Part shown: positions 1-8,888 of the stretch, one piece after another | Numbering within the stretch: the stretch's first letter is position 1 | How the letters are laid out: each line of letters opens with the position of its first letter | DNA from: Providencia rettgeri | GTDB lineage: Bacteria > Pseudomonadota > Gammaproteobacteria > Enterobacterales > Enterobacteriaceae | DNA: 64,000 bases | Reading direction: 5' to 3' | NCBI RefSeq assembly: GCF_001874625.1 | Contig: NZ_CP017671.1 | Location: forward strand, 2,542,001-2,606,000 | The notes under the pieces: generated by a model | The model's input: the letters and a program-made list of their open reading frames with translations, nothing else | What the model was told of the DNA's origin: nothing | The model's database searches: none | Program-made: the position numbers and the translations under genes

Positions 1-20
1 TTTTTATGAAAAACGAGTGC

Positions 21-755
21 CTAAACTTGGCTCACAGTTCCATCCAATTTGAAGTAAATCTCCGTTACATACCCTTTAGCAGGTTGTTTTTCATAAGCCC
101 AGCGGTTCATGGCACGTTTAACTTCGCGTTCAAATAAACCTTTCGGTGAAACTTCAACAAACTCAATATTGGTAACCCGGCCTGAGTCGTCGATATCATA
201 ACGTACTTTAACATACCCTTCTTTACCTAAACGACGGGCGCGGTCCGGATACATTGGTGGCTGTTTATGTAATGCTTTTGGCCCACTTTTATTCGAGGTT
301 TTGCTGCTTGTTCCTGCATTTTTTGCTGTAGTAACCGCATTATTATTAGTTTTAGGCGCATCTGCATCGGACTTTAAGTTGCTCATCGCCAGTTGTTTTT
401 CTACTGGCTTGACCTCTTCTTTAATTTTTTTCTTTTCTTCCTGTTTAGGTTTAGGTTTAGGTTTCTTTTTCACCTCAGGTTTTTTCTTTGGTAATGCAAT
501 GACTGGCTCAACAACAGGCTCCGGTTCGGGCTCAACAACAGGTTCTGGTTCAACAACCGGCTCTGGCTCTACTGGCGTCTCAACAGGTTGAGCAGGCTCA
601 GATGCAGGTTCAGGGGCAGCAAAACTAATCATTGCTATCGTCATTGGTTCAGGATCTCTGGCCAAATTAGGTTGATTAAAAATCCATGCCATCGCAAGGC
701 CTGCATGAATAGATAATGAAATGACGATAATTAAAGTCCAACGGATCCAACGCAT
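21..755 (-). CDS. tonB: TonB energy-transducing protein
   Basis: Couples the proton-motive force of ExbB/ExbD in the inner membrane to TonB-dependent outer-membrane receptors (siderophores, cobalamin). 244 aa. An uncleaved membrane anchor lies at about residues 5-27, followed by a Pro/Glu then Pro/Lys-rich periplasmic spacer (VEPEP and KPKPK blocks, about 45-110), then the C-terminal TonB domain (YPDRARRLGKEG...) reaching the stop. The frame opens at a TTG (761), but AGGTAG sits at proper distance from the ATG at 755, so that start is used. A Fur-like sequence at 811-829 suggests iron repression, as known for E. coli tonB. Confidence 0.95.
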   Translation of the reverse strand: MRWIRWTLIIVISLSIHAGLAMAWIFNQPNLARDPEPMTIAMISFAAPEPASEPAQPVETPVEPEPVVEPEPVVEPEPEPVVEPVIALPKKKPEVKKKPKPKPKQEEKKKIKEEVKPVEKQLAMSNLKSDADAPKTNNNAVTTAKNAGTSSKTSNKSGPKALHKQPPMYPDRARRLGKEGYVKVRYDIDDSGRVTNIEFVEVSPKGLFEREVKRAMNRWAYEKQPAKGYVTEIYFKLDGTVSQV

Positions 756-810
756 ATGCAATTTCTACCTACACCAGTCTAACTATAATAATATGCCCAA
801 TAGTTTAAAT

Positions 811-829
811 GCAAATAGCAATCATATTC
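811..829 (-). promoter_or_regulatory. possible Fur box upstream of tonB
   Basis: The 19 bases match the Fur consensus GATAATGATAATCATTATC at about 12 of 19 positions, including AATCAT in the core. It lies 56 bp upstream of the tonB start. tonB is Fur-regulated in E. coli; the site itself is a by-eye match only. Confidence 0.4.
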
Positions 830-880
830 AATAAGCTTTGTCATACAAAGTGAAAAATGTGAATGTGCGCTTTAATAACC

Positions 881-1054
881 TTATTCAATCCATTGAGTAA
901 AAAGTAGCGAATGGCGACGACGGTACACATCGATTTTGCGCATTGTATAAATGTGCATATTCCGTCTAGAATGCCCTTCCAGCCAGCGTCTACGGCGACG
1001 AAGGGTCTGCCTTAACATCCGCCAGCGCCCCACTTCATGCCTACTACGTCTCAT
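881..1054 (-). CDS. yciY: YciY-family small basic protein
   Basis: A 57-residue, Arg-rich protein of unknown function. The N-terminal half (RRSRHEVGRWRM, then WLEGHSRRNM) matches E. coli YciY, which also lies beside cls. No signal peptide or membrane segment is visible. AAGGAC sits 8 nt before the ATG at 1054; an in-frame ATG 24 nt upstream would put that Shine-Dalgarno inside the gene, so the shorter start is chosen. It is transcribed away from cls. Confidence 0.8.
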   Translation of the reverse strand: MRRSRHEVGRWRMLRQTLRRRRRWLEGHSRRNMHIYTMRKIDVYRRRHSLLFTQWIE

Positions 1055-1341
1055 TTTATTTTGTCCTTTTATCATCAAAAAATAACGTCAAAAAAATATT
1101 ATATTCTTTTGTAAAAAAGAACCAAGGGGAACTTTTTGAGACAGTTTCTCTTACAATTTAATATCTCATTGATATTATCAATATATGCAATCATTATTTC
1201 CTAATGATTTTGCCTATTTCACAAAGCTTTTACTGCAAAATTTTGCTAAATTCTATTAAGTTGATATTTTACTAACGGTTTTTTTAACTAGGTCGTCTTT
1301 CTTTAACCCGATTCCCTTATCAGTGAGGCATGTGATCCACT

Positions 1342-2802
1342 ATGGCAACCGTCTATACACTTATGAGTTGGCTTTTATTTTTCCTTTATTGGCTAATCAT
1401 TGCAGCAGTCACTGTCCGCATTTTAGTCAAAAGAAGGCCTGTCACCTCTGCCATGACATGGCTTCTGATTATCTATATTCTCCCTTTAGTCGGTATCATT
1501 GCTTATGTGGCTTTTGGTGAACTCCACCTCGGAAAACGCCGTGTTGATAAAGCGCATCATATGTGGCCTTCTGTTGCTACATGGCTGGAAAATTTACGCA
1601 GTTCAAAACACATCTTTGCAACCGAAAATAGCCGTGTCGCTGAGCCACTTTTTCAATTAGTGGAAAAACGTCAAGGAGTTGCTGGTGTTAAAGGCAACCG
1701 AATCCAGTTATTAACTACATGCGAAGATTCACTGAAAGCGATTGTCAATGATATCAACAACGCCCAGCACTCTATCGAAATGGTGTTTTATATTTGGCAG
1801 CCGGGTGGCTTAGTCGATGGTGTTACCGAAGCTTTATTGAATGCGGCAAAGCGTGGCGTTAAATGCCGTATTATGGTCGACTCAGCAGGAAGTTGGCATT
1901 TTTTCCGGAGCGACTACCCAGCAAAAATGCGAGCTGCTGGCATTGAGTTTGTTGAATCTCTTAAAGTCAATTTAATGCGTTTTTTCTTACGCCGCATGGA
2001 CTTACGTCAGCATCGTAAAATAATCGTTATTGATAACTATATTTCATATACTGGAAGTATGAATATGGTTGATCCTCGTTATTTTAAACAAGATTCGGGC
2101 GTCGGTGAGTGGGTTGATATTCTCGTTCGCATGGAAGGTCCTGTCAGTACAACCCTCGGCATTGTCTATGCCTTTGACTGGGAAATGGAAACAGGCCAAC
2201 GTGTTCTCCCACCGCCACCAGACAGCAATATAATGCCATTTGAGCAAGCAAACGGTCATACCACCCAAATTATCGCATCAGGCCCTGGTTTCCCCGATGA
2301 ACTGATCCAACAGTCCTTAATGACAGCAATGTTTTCCGCTCGGAAACAACTGATCATGACGACCCCTTATTTTGTGCCAAGTGATGATTTACTCCACGCG
2401 ATTTGCACTGCAGCAATGCGCGGTGTAGATGTTAGTATCATTATGCCGCGTCAAAATGATTCTTTTCTTGTACGCTGGGCAAGCCGTTCATTTTATAGTG
2501 AATTATTAGAAGCAGGTGTTAAAATTTACCAGTTTGAAGATGGTTTGCTGCACACTAAAAGCGTCCTTGTGGATGGGGAGCTCAGTCTAGTTGGTTCGGT
2601 TAACTTAGATATGCGTAGTTTATGGTTAAACTTCGAAATTACCGTGGTCATTGATGATAAAAGTTTTGGTAGCGATCTGACACTAGTACAGTATGATTAC
2701 ATCGCTCGTTCAACACGGTTAGAAATTGAAGAATGGGAACAGCGCCCTTTCTGGAATCGTGTCGTTGAACGTATTTGTTACTTCTTTAGTCCATTGTTAT
2801 AA
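1342..2802 (+). CDS. cls: cardiolipin synthase A
   Basis: Condenses two phosphatidylglycerols to cardiolipin and glycerol at the inner membrane. 486 aa, the E. coli ClsA length. Two N-terminal membrane segments (about 4-28 and 38-60) precede two phospholipase-D HKD motifs: HRKIIVIDN near residue 224 and [10 protein letters not shown] near residue 404. The C-terminus ends FSPLL exactly as in E. coli. yciU follows 22 bp later and is probably cotranscribed. It is divergent from yciY across a 290-bp AT-rich gap that must hold its promoter. Confidence 0.97.
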   Translation: MATVYTLMSWLLFFLYWLIIAAVTVRILVKRRPVTSAMTWLLIIYILPLVGIIAYVAFGELHLGKRRVDKAHHMWPSVATWLENLRSSKHIFATENSRVAEPLFQLVEKRQGVAGVKGNRIQLLTTCEDSLKAIVNDINNAQHSIEMVFYIWQPGGLVDGVTEALLNAAKRGVKCRIMVDSAGSWHFFRSDYPAKMRAAGIEFVESLKVNLMRFFLRRMDLRQHRKIIVIDNYISYTGSMNMVDPRYFKQDSGVGEWVDILVRMEGPVSTTLGIVYAFDWEMETGQRVLPPPPDSNIMPFEQANGHTTQIIASGPGFPDELIQQSLMTAMFSARKQLIMTTPYFVPSDDLLHAICTAAMRGVDVSIIMPRQNDSFLVRWASRSFYSELLEAGVKIYQFEDGLLHTKSVLVDGELSLVGSVNLDMRSLWLNFEITVVIDDKSFGSDLTLVQYDYIARSTRLEIEEWEQRPFWNRVVERICYFFSPLL

Positions 2803-2824
2803 ATTGAATTAATTAGGAAAGGTC

Positions 2825-3157
2825 ATGACAGAAAAACAATTTACCCGGTTAATTGATGAGGATGACATCATTGAAATTGCTTATGACCTGTTTCTTGAAG
2901 GTGCAATGACCCATTTAGAACCCGCAGATCAACTCATTTTTGCGTTACAGTTTGAAGAACTAGGGGCGGCAGAAATAGCCCCTTTGAGTGATAATTGGCA
3001 AAATATCATCACGGAACAAGTTGATTTAAATGCATTAAGTGAAGTGGTTATTGGGCTGGCTGAAACCCCTGATGCAGAACTGAATGATATTTTTGCCCGT
3101 ATTTTAATTAGCCGTCACCCTTCTAAACCATTTCATCACATTTTATGGAAAAAATAG
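2825..3157 (+). CDS. yciU: YciU/UPF0263 acidic protein (putative dsDNA mimic)
   Basis: 110-residue, strongly acidic protein (opening LIDEDDIIEIAYDLF) matching E. coli YciU, whose family has been proposed to mimic double-stranded DNA. Function in the cell is unsettled. AGGAAAGG lies just before the ATG. It follows cls closely, as in E. coli, and ends at a strong bidirectional terminator shared with the convergent opp operon. Confidence 0.9.
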   Translation: MTEKQFTRLIDEDDIIEIAYDLFLEGAMTHLEPADQLIFALQFEELGAAEIAPLSDNWQNIITEQVDLNALSEVVIGLAETPDAELNDIFARILISRHPSKPFHHILWKK

Positions 3158-3181
3158 CGTAATAACCGCTATGGCTAACAA

Positions 3182-3213
3182 ATAAAACAGAGCAAAACGC
3201 TCTGTTTTATTTA
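3182..3213. terminator. bidirectional terminator between yciU and oppF
   Basis: A 12-bp perfect stem (ATAAAACAGAGC / GCTCTGTTTTAT) with a 5-nt AAAAC loop. A/T-rich arms supply U-tracts on both strands, serving the convergent cls-yciU and opp transcripts. Confidence 0.85.
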
Positions 3214-3234
3214 CAACAAAATTAATGTTATCCC

Positions 3235-4236
3235 TTAAAGCGGGTCAATTTTCAAACAAGATACCGCATGTTTAAAGCTCCCTTCTAGCAAGGGTCGTGT
3301 TTTTGCGCACTCTTCATCTGCTAATGGGCAACGGGTTCTAAACACACACCCGGAAGGTGGGTTTATGGGGGATGGCAACTCCCCTTCAAGTAGCTCAATT
3401 TCTTTGTTTTTTTCTTTATCGGGGTCAGGAACTGGCACCGCAGACATGAGAGCCCGAGTATAAGGATGCAAGGGGTTATTATACACCTCATCATATGTAC
3501 CAAGCTCTACCGCATGCCCCAGATACATAACCAATACACGGTCAGAAATATGCTTAACGACAGCTAAATCGTGAGCAATGAATATTAATGATAACTTCAT
3601 TTCCCGTTGTAATTCTTGCAACAAATTAACCACTTGTGCTTGAATGGAAACATCCAATGCAGATACGGGTTCATCACAAATCACTAATTTAGGCTCTAAG
3701 ATCAGTGCCCTAGCAATACCTATTCGTTGACATTGCCCACCTGAAAATTCATGAGGATAGCGGTTAATCAAATTTGGCAACAGCCCTACACGCATCATCA
3801 TTTTTTTCACTTTTTCGGTGACTTCAAGCTGTGACATTTTAGGATGATACGTTTTCAACGGCTCAGCAATAATATCCCCAATCGTCATACGCGGGTTTAA
3901 CGACGCTAATGGATCTTGAAAAATCATTTGGATATCACTACGTACACGCCGCCATTCTTTATCGCTTTTACCTAATAAGTTTTGCCCTAACCAACTCACC
4001 GTGCCATCTGTGGCTTTGACTAAGCCAATCAATGCCCGAGCAAATGTCGATTTACCACATCCCGACTCACCCACAACACCTAAGGTTTCGCCTTCATACA
4101 GCCGCAATGTTACCCCATCAACGGCCTTTAAGCTTTTATTAGGTTGCCAAAACCATTGTTTTTTATCCCTAATCTCAAAATGGACTTTTAAGTCGTTCAC
4201 CTCTAATAAAACCGGCCTATTCTCATGAGTGCTCAT
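3235..4236 (-). CDS. oppF: oligopeptide ABC transporter ATPase OppF
   Basis: Second ATPase of the oligopeptide importer, energising OppB/OppC in the inner membrane. 333 aa. Walker A GESGCGKS at about 56-63, ABC signature SGGQCQ at about 165, Walker B VICDEP near 185-190. A C-terminal oligopeptide/dipeptide-transporter tail carries four spaced cysteines (GCVFRTRC, EEC, SCL), typical of Opp/Dpp ATPases. Its ATG overlaps the end of oppD by 4 nt (ATGA type), implying translational coupling. Last gene of the opp operon. Confidence 0.97.
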   Translation of the reverse strand: MSTHENRPVLLEVNDLKVHFEIRDKKQWFWQPNKSLKAVDGVTLRLYEGETLGVVGESGCGKSTFARALIGLVKATDGTVSWLGQNLLGKSDKEWRRVRSDIQMIFQDPLASLNPRMTIGDIIAEPLKTYHPKMSQLEVTEKVKKMMMRVGLLPNLINRYPHEFSGGQCQRIGIARALILEPKLVICDEPVSALDVSIQAQVVNLLQELQREMKLSLIFIAHDLAVVKHISDRVLVMYLGHAVELGTYDEVYNNPLHPYTRALMSAVPVPDPDKEKNKEIELLEGELPSPINPPSGCVFRTRCPLADEECAKTRPLLEGSFKHAVSCLKIDPL

Positions 4237-5222
4237 ACAAGTTCCTCCATAGGCTTAAAGCAGGCGCGTAAACGTGTTTGTTCAAAGGTTGTTAATACGG
4301 GTTCATTATCCACACACTGCTGTGTGGCATATTGGCAACGCGGTGAAAATGGGCAACCCTTGGGTAACCTTAATAAGTTTGGTGGATTACCCGGTATTGT
4401 TGCTAGGCTCTCATCATCACCGTCAAGACGGGGAACCGCAGCTAATAAACCAAGAGAATACGGATGAGAAGGATGATAAAATATATCTCGAGCGGTACCA
4501 TATTCCATCGTTCGCCCAGCATACATCACAAGAACTTTATCGCAAACGCCAGCTACTACCCCAAGGTCATGCGTGATCAGAATAATCGCAGTATCAAATT
4601 CTTGTTTTAATTCATTAAGCAACGTCATGATTTGTGCTTGCACAGTAACATCAAGCGCCGTTGTAGGCTCATCTGCTATTAACAACTTAGGCTGACATAA
4701 TAATGCCATAGCAATCATCACTCGCTGGCGCATTCCCCCTGAAAATTCATGAGGATACATATTCATCCGTTTACGCGCTTCAGGCATTTTAACTGCATCA
4801 AGCATCCTAACAGACTCTTCAAAAGCCTCATTTTTACTCATACCCTTGTGAAGCATTAAAACTTCAGATAATTGAGTGCCAATTTTTAAATAAGGATTGA
4901 GCGATGTCATTGGGTCTTGAAATATCATTGAAATTTCTTCGGCCCGCATCCGGTTTAATTCTTTCTCCCTTAAATTCAGTATTTCACGTCCATTAAATAC
5001 CGCTGACCCATTGATCCGGCCATTTTTAGCTAATAGACCCATTAATGCAAAAGCAGTTTGTGATTTACCAGAACCCGATTCACCGACAATGCCGAGTGTT
5101 TCCCCTGCACTTAACTCAAAATTTAATTTATTAACCGCCGTTACACTGCCATCTTGAGTGGCAAAATTAACGCTGAGATCTTTTACTGATAACAGAGGGG
5201 TTTTTATTGCATTATTTGACAT
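4233..5222 (-). CDS. oppD: oligopeptide ABC transporter ATPase OppD
   Basis: First ATPase of the oligopeptide importer. 329 aa. Walker A GESGSGKS at about 47-54, signature SGGMRQ, Walker B LLIADEPTTALD, and the C-terminal Cys-containing tail (GCPFSPRC, QQC). The open frame extends upstream into oppC, but AGAGGG immediately precedes the ATG at 5222 (MSNNAIKTP), which matches the E. coli OppD start region. It lies 10 bp after oppC and overlaps oppF. Confidence 0.97.
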   Translation of the reverse strand: MSNNAIKTPLLSVKDLSVNFATQDGSVTAVNKLNFELSAGETLGIVGESGSGKSQTAFALMGLLAKNGRINGSAVFNGREILNLREKELNRMRAEEISMIFQDPMTSLNPYLKIGTQLSEVLMLHKGMSKNEAFEESVRMLDAVKMPEARKRMNMYPHEFSGGMRQRVMIAMALLCQPKLLIADEPTTALDVTVQAQIMTLLNELKQEFDTAIILITHDLGVVAGVCDKVLVMYAGRTMEYGTARDIFYHPSHPYSLGLLAAVPRLDGDDESLATIPGNPPNLLRLPKGCPFSPRCQYATQQCVDNEPVLTTFEQTRLRACFKPMEELV

Positions 5223-5232
5223 GTGTTTCCCT

Positions 5233-6141
5233 CTAGCGATCTTTCGGGTCAAGAGCATCGCGCAGCCCATCCCCGATAAAGTTAAAACAAAATAGTGTAA
5301 TGACCAAGAAACCCGCTGGGATCAGCAATAACCATGGAGTAACCTCCATTGAATTAGCCCCATCACTGAGCAAAGCCCCCCAACTACTTAGTGGTTCTTG
5401 CGTTCCTAACCCCAAAAAGCTTAAGAAAGATTCAAATAAAATCATACTTGGTACTAATAATGAGGCATATACCACAACAACCCCCAAAACATTAGGGACA
5501 ATATGGCGTAAAATAATCTGCCGCGTACTGACACCACAAACAAGGGCTGCCTCGATAAACTCTTTACGTTTTAATCCCAGTGTTTGCCCACGCACAATAC
5601 GTGCCATATCGAGCCATGAGACCATACCAATCGCCACAAATATCAATAAAATATTTGCACCAAATAAGGTCACTAATAAAATGACGAAAAACATAAACGG
5701 AAATGAGTTTAAAATTTCTAGCAAGCGCATCATCAGGGAATCAACCTTCCCGCCAATATAACCTGCCAATGAACCATACAAAGTACCAACAATAACTGCA
5801 ACTAACGCAGCTGCAACCCCAACCATTAAGGAAATTCGCCCACCAATCGCAACTCTGACGAGTAAATCTCGACCTGATGCATCAGTGCCAAAATAGTGCC
5901 CCGTCGCCATATCTGGTGGCATGGACATCATTTCCCAATCGGTATCATCATATAAAAATGGGGATAGCATAGGGGCAAAAATCACAAACATTGTGATTAA
6001 AAATAACACAAACAAACTGACGATTGCGGCTCGATTATGGATAAAGCGACGCCTTGCATCCTGCCATAAACTGCGCCCTTCAATATCTAACTGCTCCGAA
6101 AAATGCTCCAGAGCTTCACTATTTTGCTGATTCGATATCAT
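5233..6141 (-). CDS. oppC: oligopeptide ABC transporter permease OppC
   Basis: Inner-membrane permease partner of OppB. 302 aa, the same as E. coli, and collinear with it throughout. Six predicted membrane segments; the EAA loop (EFIEAALVCGVS...) contacts the ATPases. The N-terminal cytoplasmic stretch (SLWQDARRRFIHNRAA) is characteristic of OppC/DppC. It sits 14 bp downstream of oppB in the oppABCDF operon. Confidence 0.98.
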   Translation of the reverse strand: MISNQQNSEALEHFSEQLDIEGRSLWQDARRRFIHNRAAIVSLFVLFLITMFVIFAPMLSPFLYDDTDWEMMSMPPDMATGHYFGTDASGRDLLVRVAIGGRISLMVGVAAALVAVIVGTLYGSLAGYIGGKVDSLMMRLLEILNSFPFMFFVILLVTLFGANILLIFVAIGMVSWLDMARIVRGQTLGLKRKEFIEAALVCGVSTRQIILRHIVPNVLGVVVVYASLLVPSMILFESFLSFLGLGTQEPLSSWGALLSDGANSMEVTPWLLLIPAGFLVITLFCFNFIGDGLRDALDPKDR

Positions 6142-6155
6142 AGCGTTTCTCCGGC

Positions 6156-7076
6156 TTAGTAACGAATTTTAGGGTCAATAACGGCATACAACACATCAAC
6201 AATTGCATTAAATGCAATGGTTAATACACCCACTAAAATTGTTAAACTTAGTACTAATGAATAGTCACGGTTAAGTGCCCCATTAACAAAAAGCTGGCCA
6301 ATGCCCGGTAAGCCAAAAATTGTCTCAATGACCATTGACCCCGTAATGATCCCAACGAATGCAGGCCCCATATAAGAAAGCACAGGAAGCAAAGCCGGTT
6401 TCAATGCGTGACGTAGAATAATAGTTCTTAGGGGTAACCCTTTCGCGCGTGCAGTACGAATAAAATTTGAGTGCATAATCTCGATCATCGACCCGCGAGT
6501 TATACGGGAAATACTAGCAATATAAGCTAATGACAATGCAACCATGGGTAAAACCATGTGTTTAAGGTTACCGCCATCCCAGCCACCACCAGGGAGCCAT
6601 TTCAAATGAATGGCAAAAATCAGCACCAATAGTGGTGCTACAACAAAGCTGGGGATGACAACCCCCGTCATGGCAAACCCCATGACTGTAAAATCCCATT
6701 TAGTATTTTGGTTTAGCGCCGCAATAACCCCGGCTGAAACACCAAAAAGAACCGCAATAATAAATGCCGTTGCACCTAACTTTGCTGACACTGGGAAAGC
6801 CTTAGCGACGAGGTCATTAACACTATAATCTTTGTATTTAAATGATGGGCCAAAATCCCCTTTGGATAACTGAATCAAATAATTGAAATACTGTTTATAC
6901 ATTGGGTCATTGAGATGATATTTAGCTTCAATGTTGGCCATAACTTCAGGCGGGAGTTTACGTTCCCCTGTAAAAGGGCTTCCTGGCGCCAAGCGCATCA
7001 TAAAAAATGAGATTGTAATAAGGATCAGTAACGTCGGGATCGCTTCTAGCAACCGACGCAAAATGAATTTAAACAT
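6156..7076 (-). CDS. oppB: oligopeptide ABC transporter permease OppB
   Basis: Inner-membrane permease forming the translocation pore with OppC. 306 aa. The N-terminus MFKFILRRLLEAIPTLLILI is typical of OppB; about six membrane helices and an EAA loop (NFIRTARAKGLP) are visible. It follows oppA by 72 bp; that short gap has no obvious strong terminator, so read-through from oppA is likely. Confidence 0.98.
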   Translation of the reverse strand: MFKFILRRLLEAIPTLLILITISFFMMRLAPGSPFTGERKLPPEVMANIEAKYHLNDPMYKQYFNYLIQLSKGDFGPSFKYKDYSVNDLVAKAFPVSAKLGATAFIIAVLFGVSAGVIAALNQNTKWDFTVMGFAMTGVVIPSFVVAPLLVLIFAIHLKWLPGGGWDGGNLKHMVLPMVALSLAYIASISRITRGSMIEIMHSNFIRTARAKGLPLRTIILRHALKPALLPVLSYMGPAFVGIITGSMVIETIFGLPGIGQLFVNGALNRDYSLVLSLTILVGVLTIAFNAIVDVLYAVIDPKIRY

Positions 7077-7148
7077 TGCTCTTTCCTACATCTATTGCCT
7101 ATTAGGCTAATATCTGGCTCCACACTAAATGGAGCCAGAACAAGTTTA

Positions 7149-8789
7149 TTAGTGTTTGATAATATATAAGTCTTTAGTATGCAGGTTATCTAACGGGTCT
7201 TTGCCACTGTAACCACCAACATAAGGTTTTACCAAACGCGTATTAACGTAGTAGTAAAGAGGAACAACACCTGAGTCTTTATCGAGTAATTCTTCAGCCT
7301 GCTGATAGAGCGCCGCCCGCTCTTCATCTGTTTTGACTTGCAATGTTTTTTTCATTACGGCATCAAAATCTGTATTTTTATAGTGAACGGTATTATTACT
7401 GCTGTAGGAAAGTAACATATTGAGGAAAGATGACGGTTCATTATAATCAGCACACCAACCAGCACGAGCAACATCATAATTACCTTGATGTCGGCTATCT
7501 AAAAAAGTTTTCCATTCTTGGTTTTCTAATTTAACTTCCGCGCCTATATTCTTTTTCCACATAGAAGAAGCGGCTATTGCGATACGTTTATGTAAATCTG
7601 AAGTGTTGTACAGTAAATTGAATTTTAATGGGTTCCCTTTATTGTAGCCGGCCTCTTCAAGTAACTGTTTGGCTTTTTCATTGCGTTGCTCTTGGGTCAT
7701 ATTCGCATACCAGTCAGGCTTTTCAGCTTTCATTCCGCTGGTAAATGGAGGAGTAAAGCCATACGCTGGGATATCTCCTTGCGCCTTCACTTTATAAGTA
7801 ATGATATCTCTATCCATGGATAATTTTAGAGCTTCACGGACTTTCGGATCATTAAACGGTGGTTTCTCATTATTGATTTCATAATAGTAAGTACACAGAT
7901 ATGGGCTCACTTTTAACTCATTTGGCATATTTTGTTGTAAGCTTTTAAACTGCTCAATCGGTAAATTACTATAAGTCATATCGATTTCACCACTACGATA
8001 GCGGTTAACATCAGTCACTTCGGAAGAAATCGGTAAGAAAGTCACTTGGTCAATCACAGTATTCGCATTATCCCAATAACTAGGGCTACGCTCTAACACA
8101 ATACGTTCATTCACCGTCCAACCTTTTAATTTATACGCGCCATTACCCACGAAATTTTGTGGCTGAGTCCATTTTGCGCCATGCTGTTCGATGGTTTTTT
8201 TATTCACTGGCGACATAGATGAGTGAGCTAATAACTTAGGAATATAAGGTACGGCTTCGCTAAGTGAAATAACTAATGTTTTATCATCAAGAGCCTTAAC
8301 ACCAAGCTCTTGAGGCTTTTTCTTACCTGCAATAATATCGTCAACATTTTGAATATGTGCATACTGTAAGTAACTTGCGTAAGGTGATGCCGTATCAGGG
8401 TCTGCTAAACGTTGCCAACTATAGACAAAATCCTCTGCTGTGACAGGGTCACCATTGGACCATTTTGCATCATCACGTATTTTAAACGTCCACTCTTTAA
8501 AATCTTTATTTTCCCAGCTAACTGCTGAGCCAGGTAAAATCTCACCGTCAGGGCCGACAATTGTGATCCCCTCAAAAAGATCCCGCGCTAATGCTGACTC
8601 AGGTACCCCTTCAATTTTATGCGGGTCTAACGATTGAGGTTCCGACCCATTATTACGCACCATCACCTGCTTCTCTGCAAGTTCCACACCCGCAGGAACA
8701 ACTGCCGCAAAACTCGTCGCTATTGACCCCACAGCCAGCCCTGCGGTCACGCTAAGTGCAATAATCGATTTATTGATTAATTTACTCAT
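7149..8789 (-). CDS. oppA: periplasmic oligopeptide-binding protein OppA
   Basis: Substrate-binding subunit of the opp importer, binding 2-5 residue peptides in the periplasm. 546 aa, the usual SBP family 5 length. A signal peptide of about 29 residues ends SFAA. Family motifs include SLDPHKIEGVPES, the WTFKIRDDAKWSNGDPVTAEDFVYSW region and the WCADYNEPSSFLN segment. GGGAG lies 11 nt before the ATG. It heads oppABCDF and is preceded by a close paralogue. The leader carries a CA-rich element resembling a GcvB sRNA target. Confidence 0.97.
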   Translation of the reverse strand: MSKLINKSIIALSVTAGLAVGSIATSFAAVVPAGVELAEKQVMVRNNGSEPQSLDPHKIEGVPESALARDLFEGITIVGPDGEILPGSAVSWENKDFKEWTFKIRDDAKWSNGDPVTAEDFVYSWQRLADPDTASPYASYLQYAHIQNVDDIIAGKKKPQELGVKALDDKTLVISLSEAVPYIPKLLAHSSMSPVNKKTIEQHGAKWTQPQNFVGNGAYKLKGWTVNERIVLERSPSYWDNANTVIDQVTFLPISSEVTDVNRYRSGEIDMTYSNLPIEQFKSLQQNMPNELKVSPYLCTYYYEINNEKPPFNDPKVREALKLSMDRDIITYKVKAQGDIPAYGFTPPFTSGMKAEKPDWYANMTQEQRNEKAKQLLEEAGYNKGNPLKFNLLYNTSDLHKRIAIAASSMWKKNIGAEVKLENQEWKTFLDSRHQGNYDVARAGWCADYNEPSSFLNMLLSYSSNNTVHYKNTDFDAVMKKTLQVKTDEERAALYQQAEELLDKDSGVVPLYYYVNTRLVKPYVGGYSGKDPLDNLHTKDLYIIKH

Positions 8790-8820
8790 CTTATCGGTTA
8801 CTCCCGTTCATATTTATTAT

Positions 8821-8835
8821 GATTGTGTGTTGTTC
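8821..8835 (-). promoter_or_regulatory. CA-rich leader element, candidate GcvB target in oppA mRNA
   Basis: Read on the minus strand, the oppA leader contains GAACAACACACAATC about 32 nt before the start codon. C/A-rich stretches of this kind in oppA and dppA leaders are the known pairing sites for the G/U-rich R1 region of GcvB in Salmonella and E. coli. gcvB is not in this window, so pairing is inferred. Confidence 0.5.
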
Positions 8836-8888
8836 ATATTCACTAAAACCTAGAATAGTGAACACTTTTTATAATTATTTAGATATTA

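Noticed and set aside
301-591. 96-residue plus-strand ORF antisense to tonB
   Set aside because: It is the mirror of the Pro/Glu/Lys-rich TonB spacer, giving Gly/Ser/Thr-rich low-complexity sequence without a ribosome-binding site.
5300-5761. 153-residue plus-strand ORF inside oppC
   Set aside because: Shadow of oppC; no start signal or recognisable domain.
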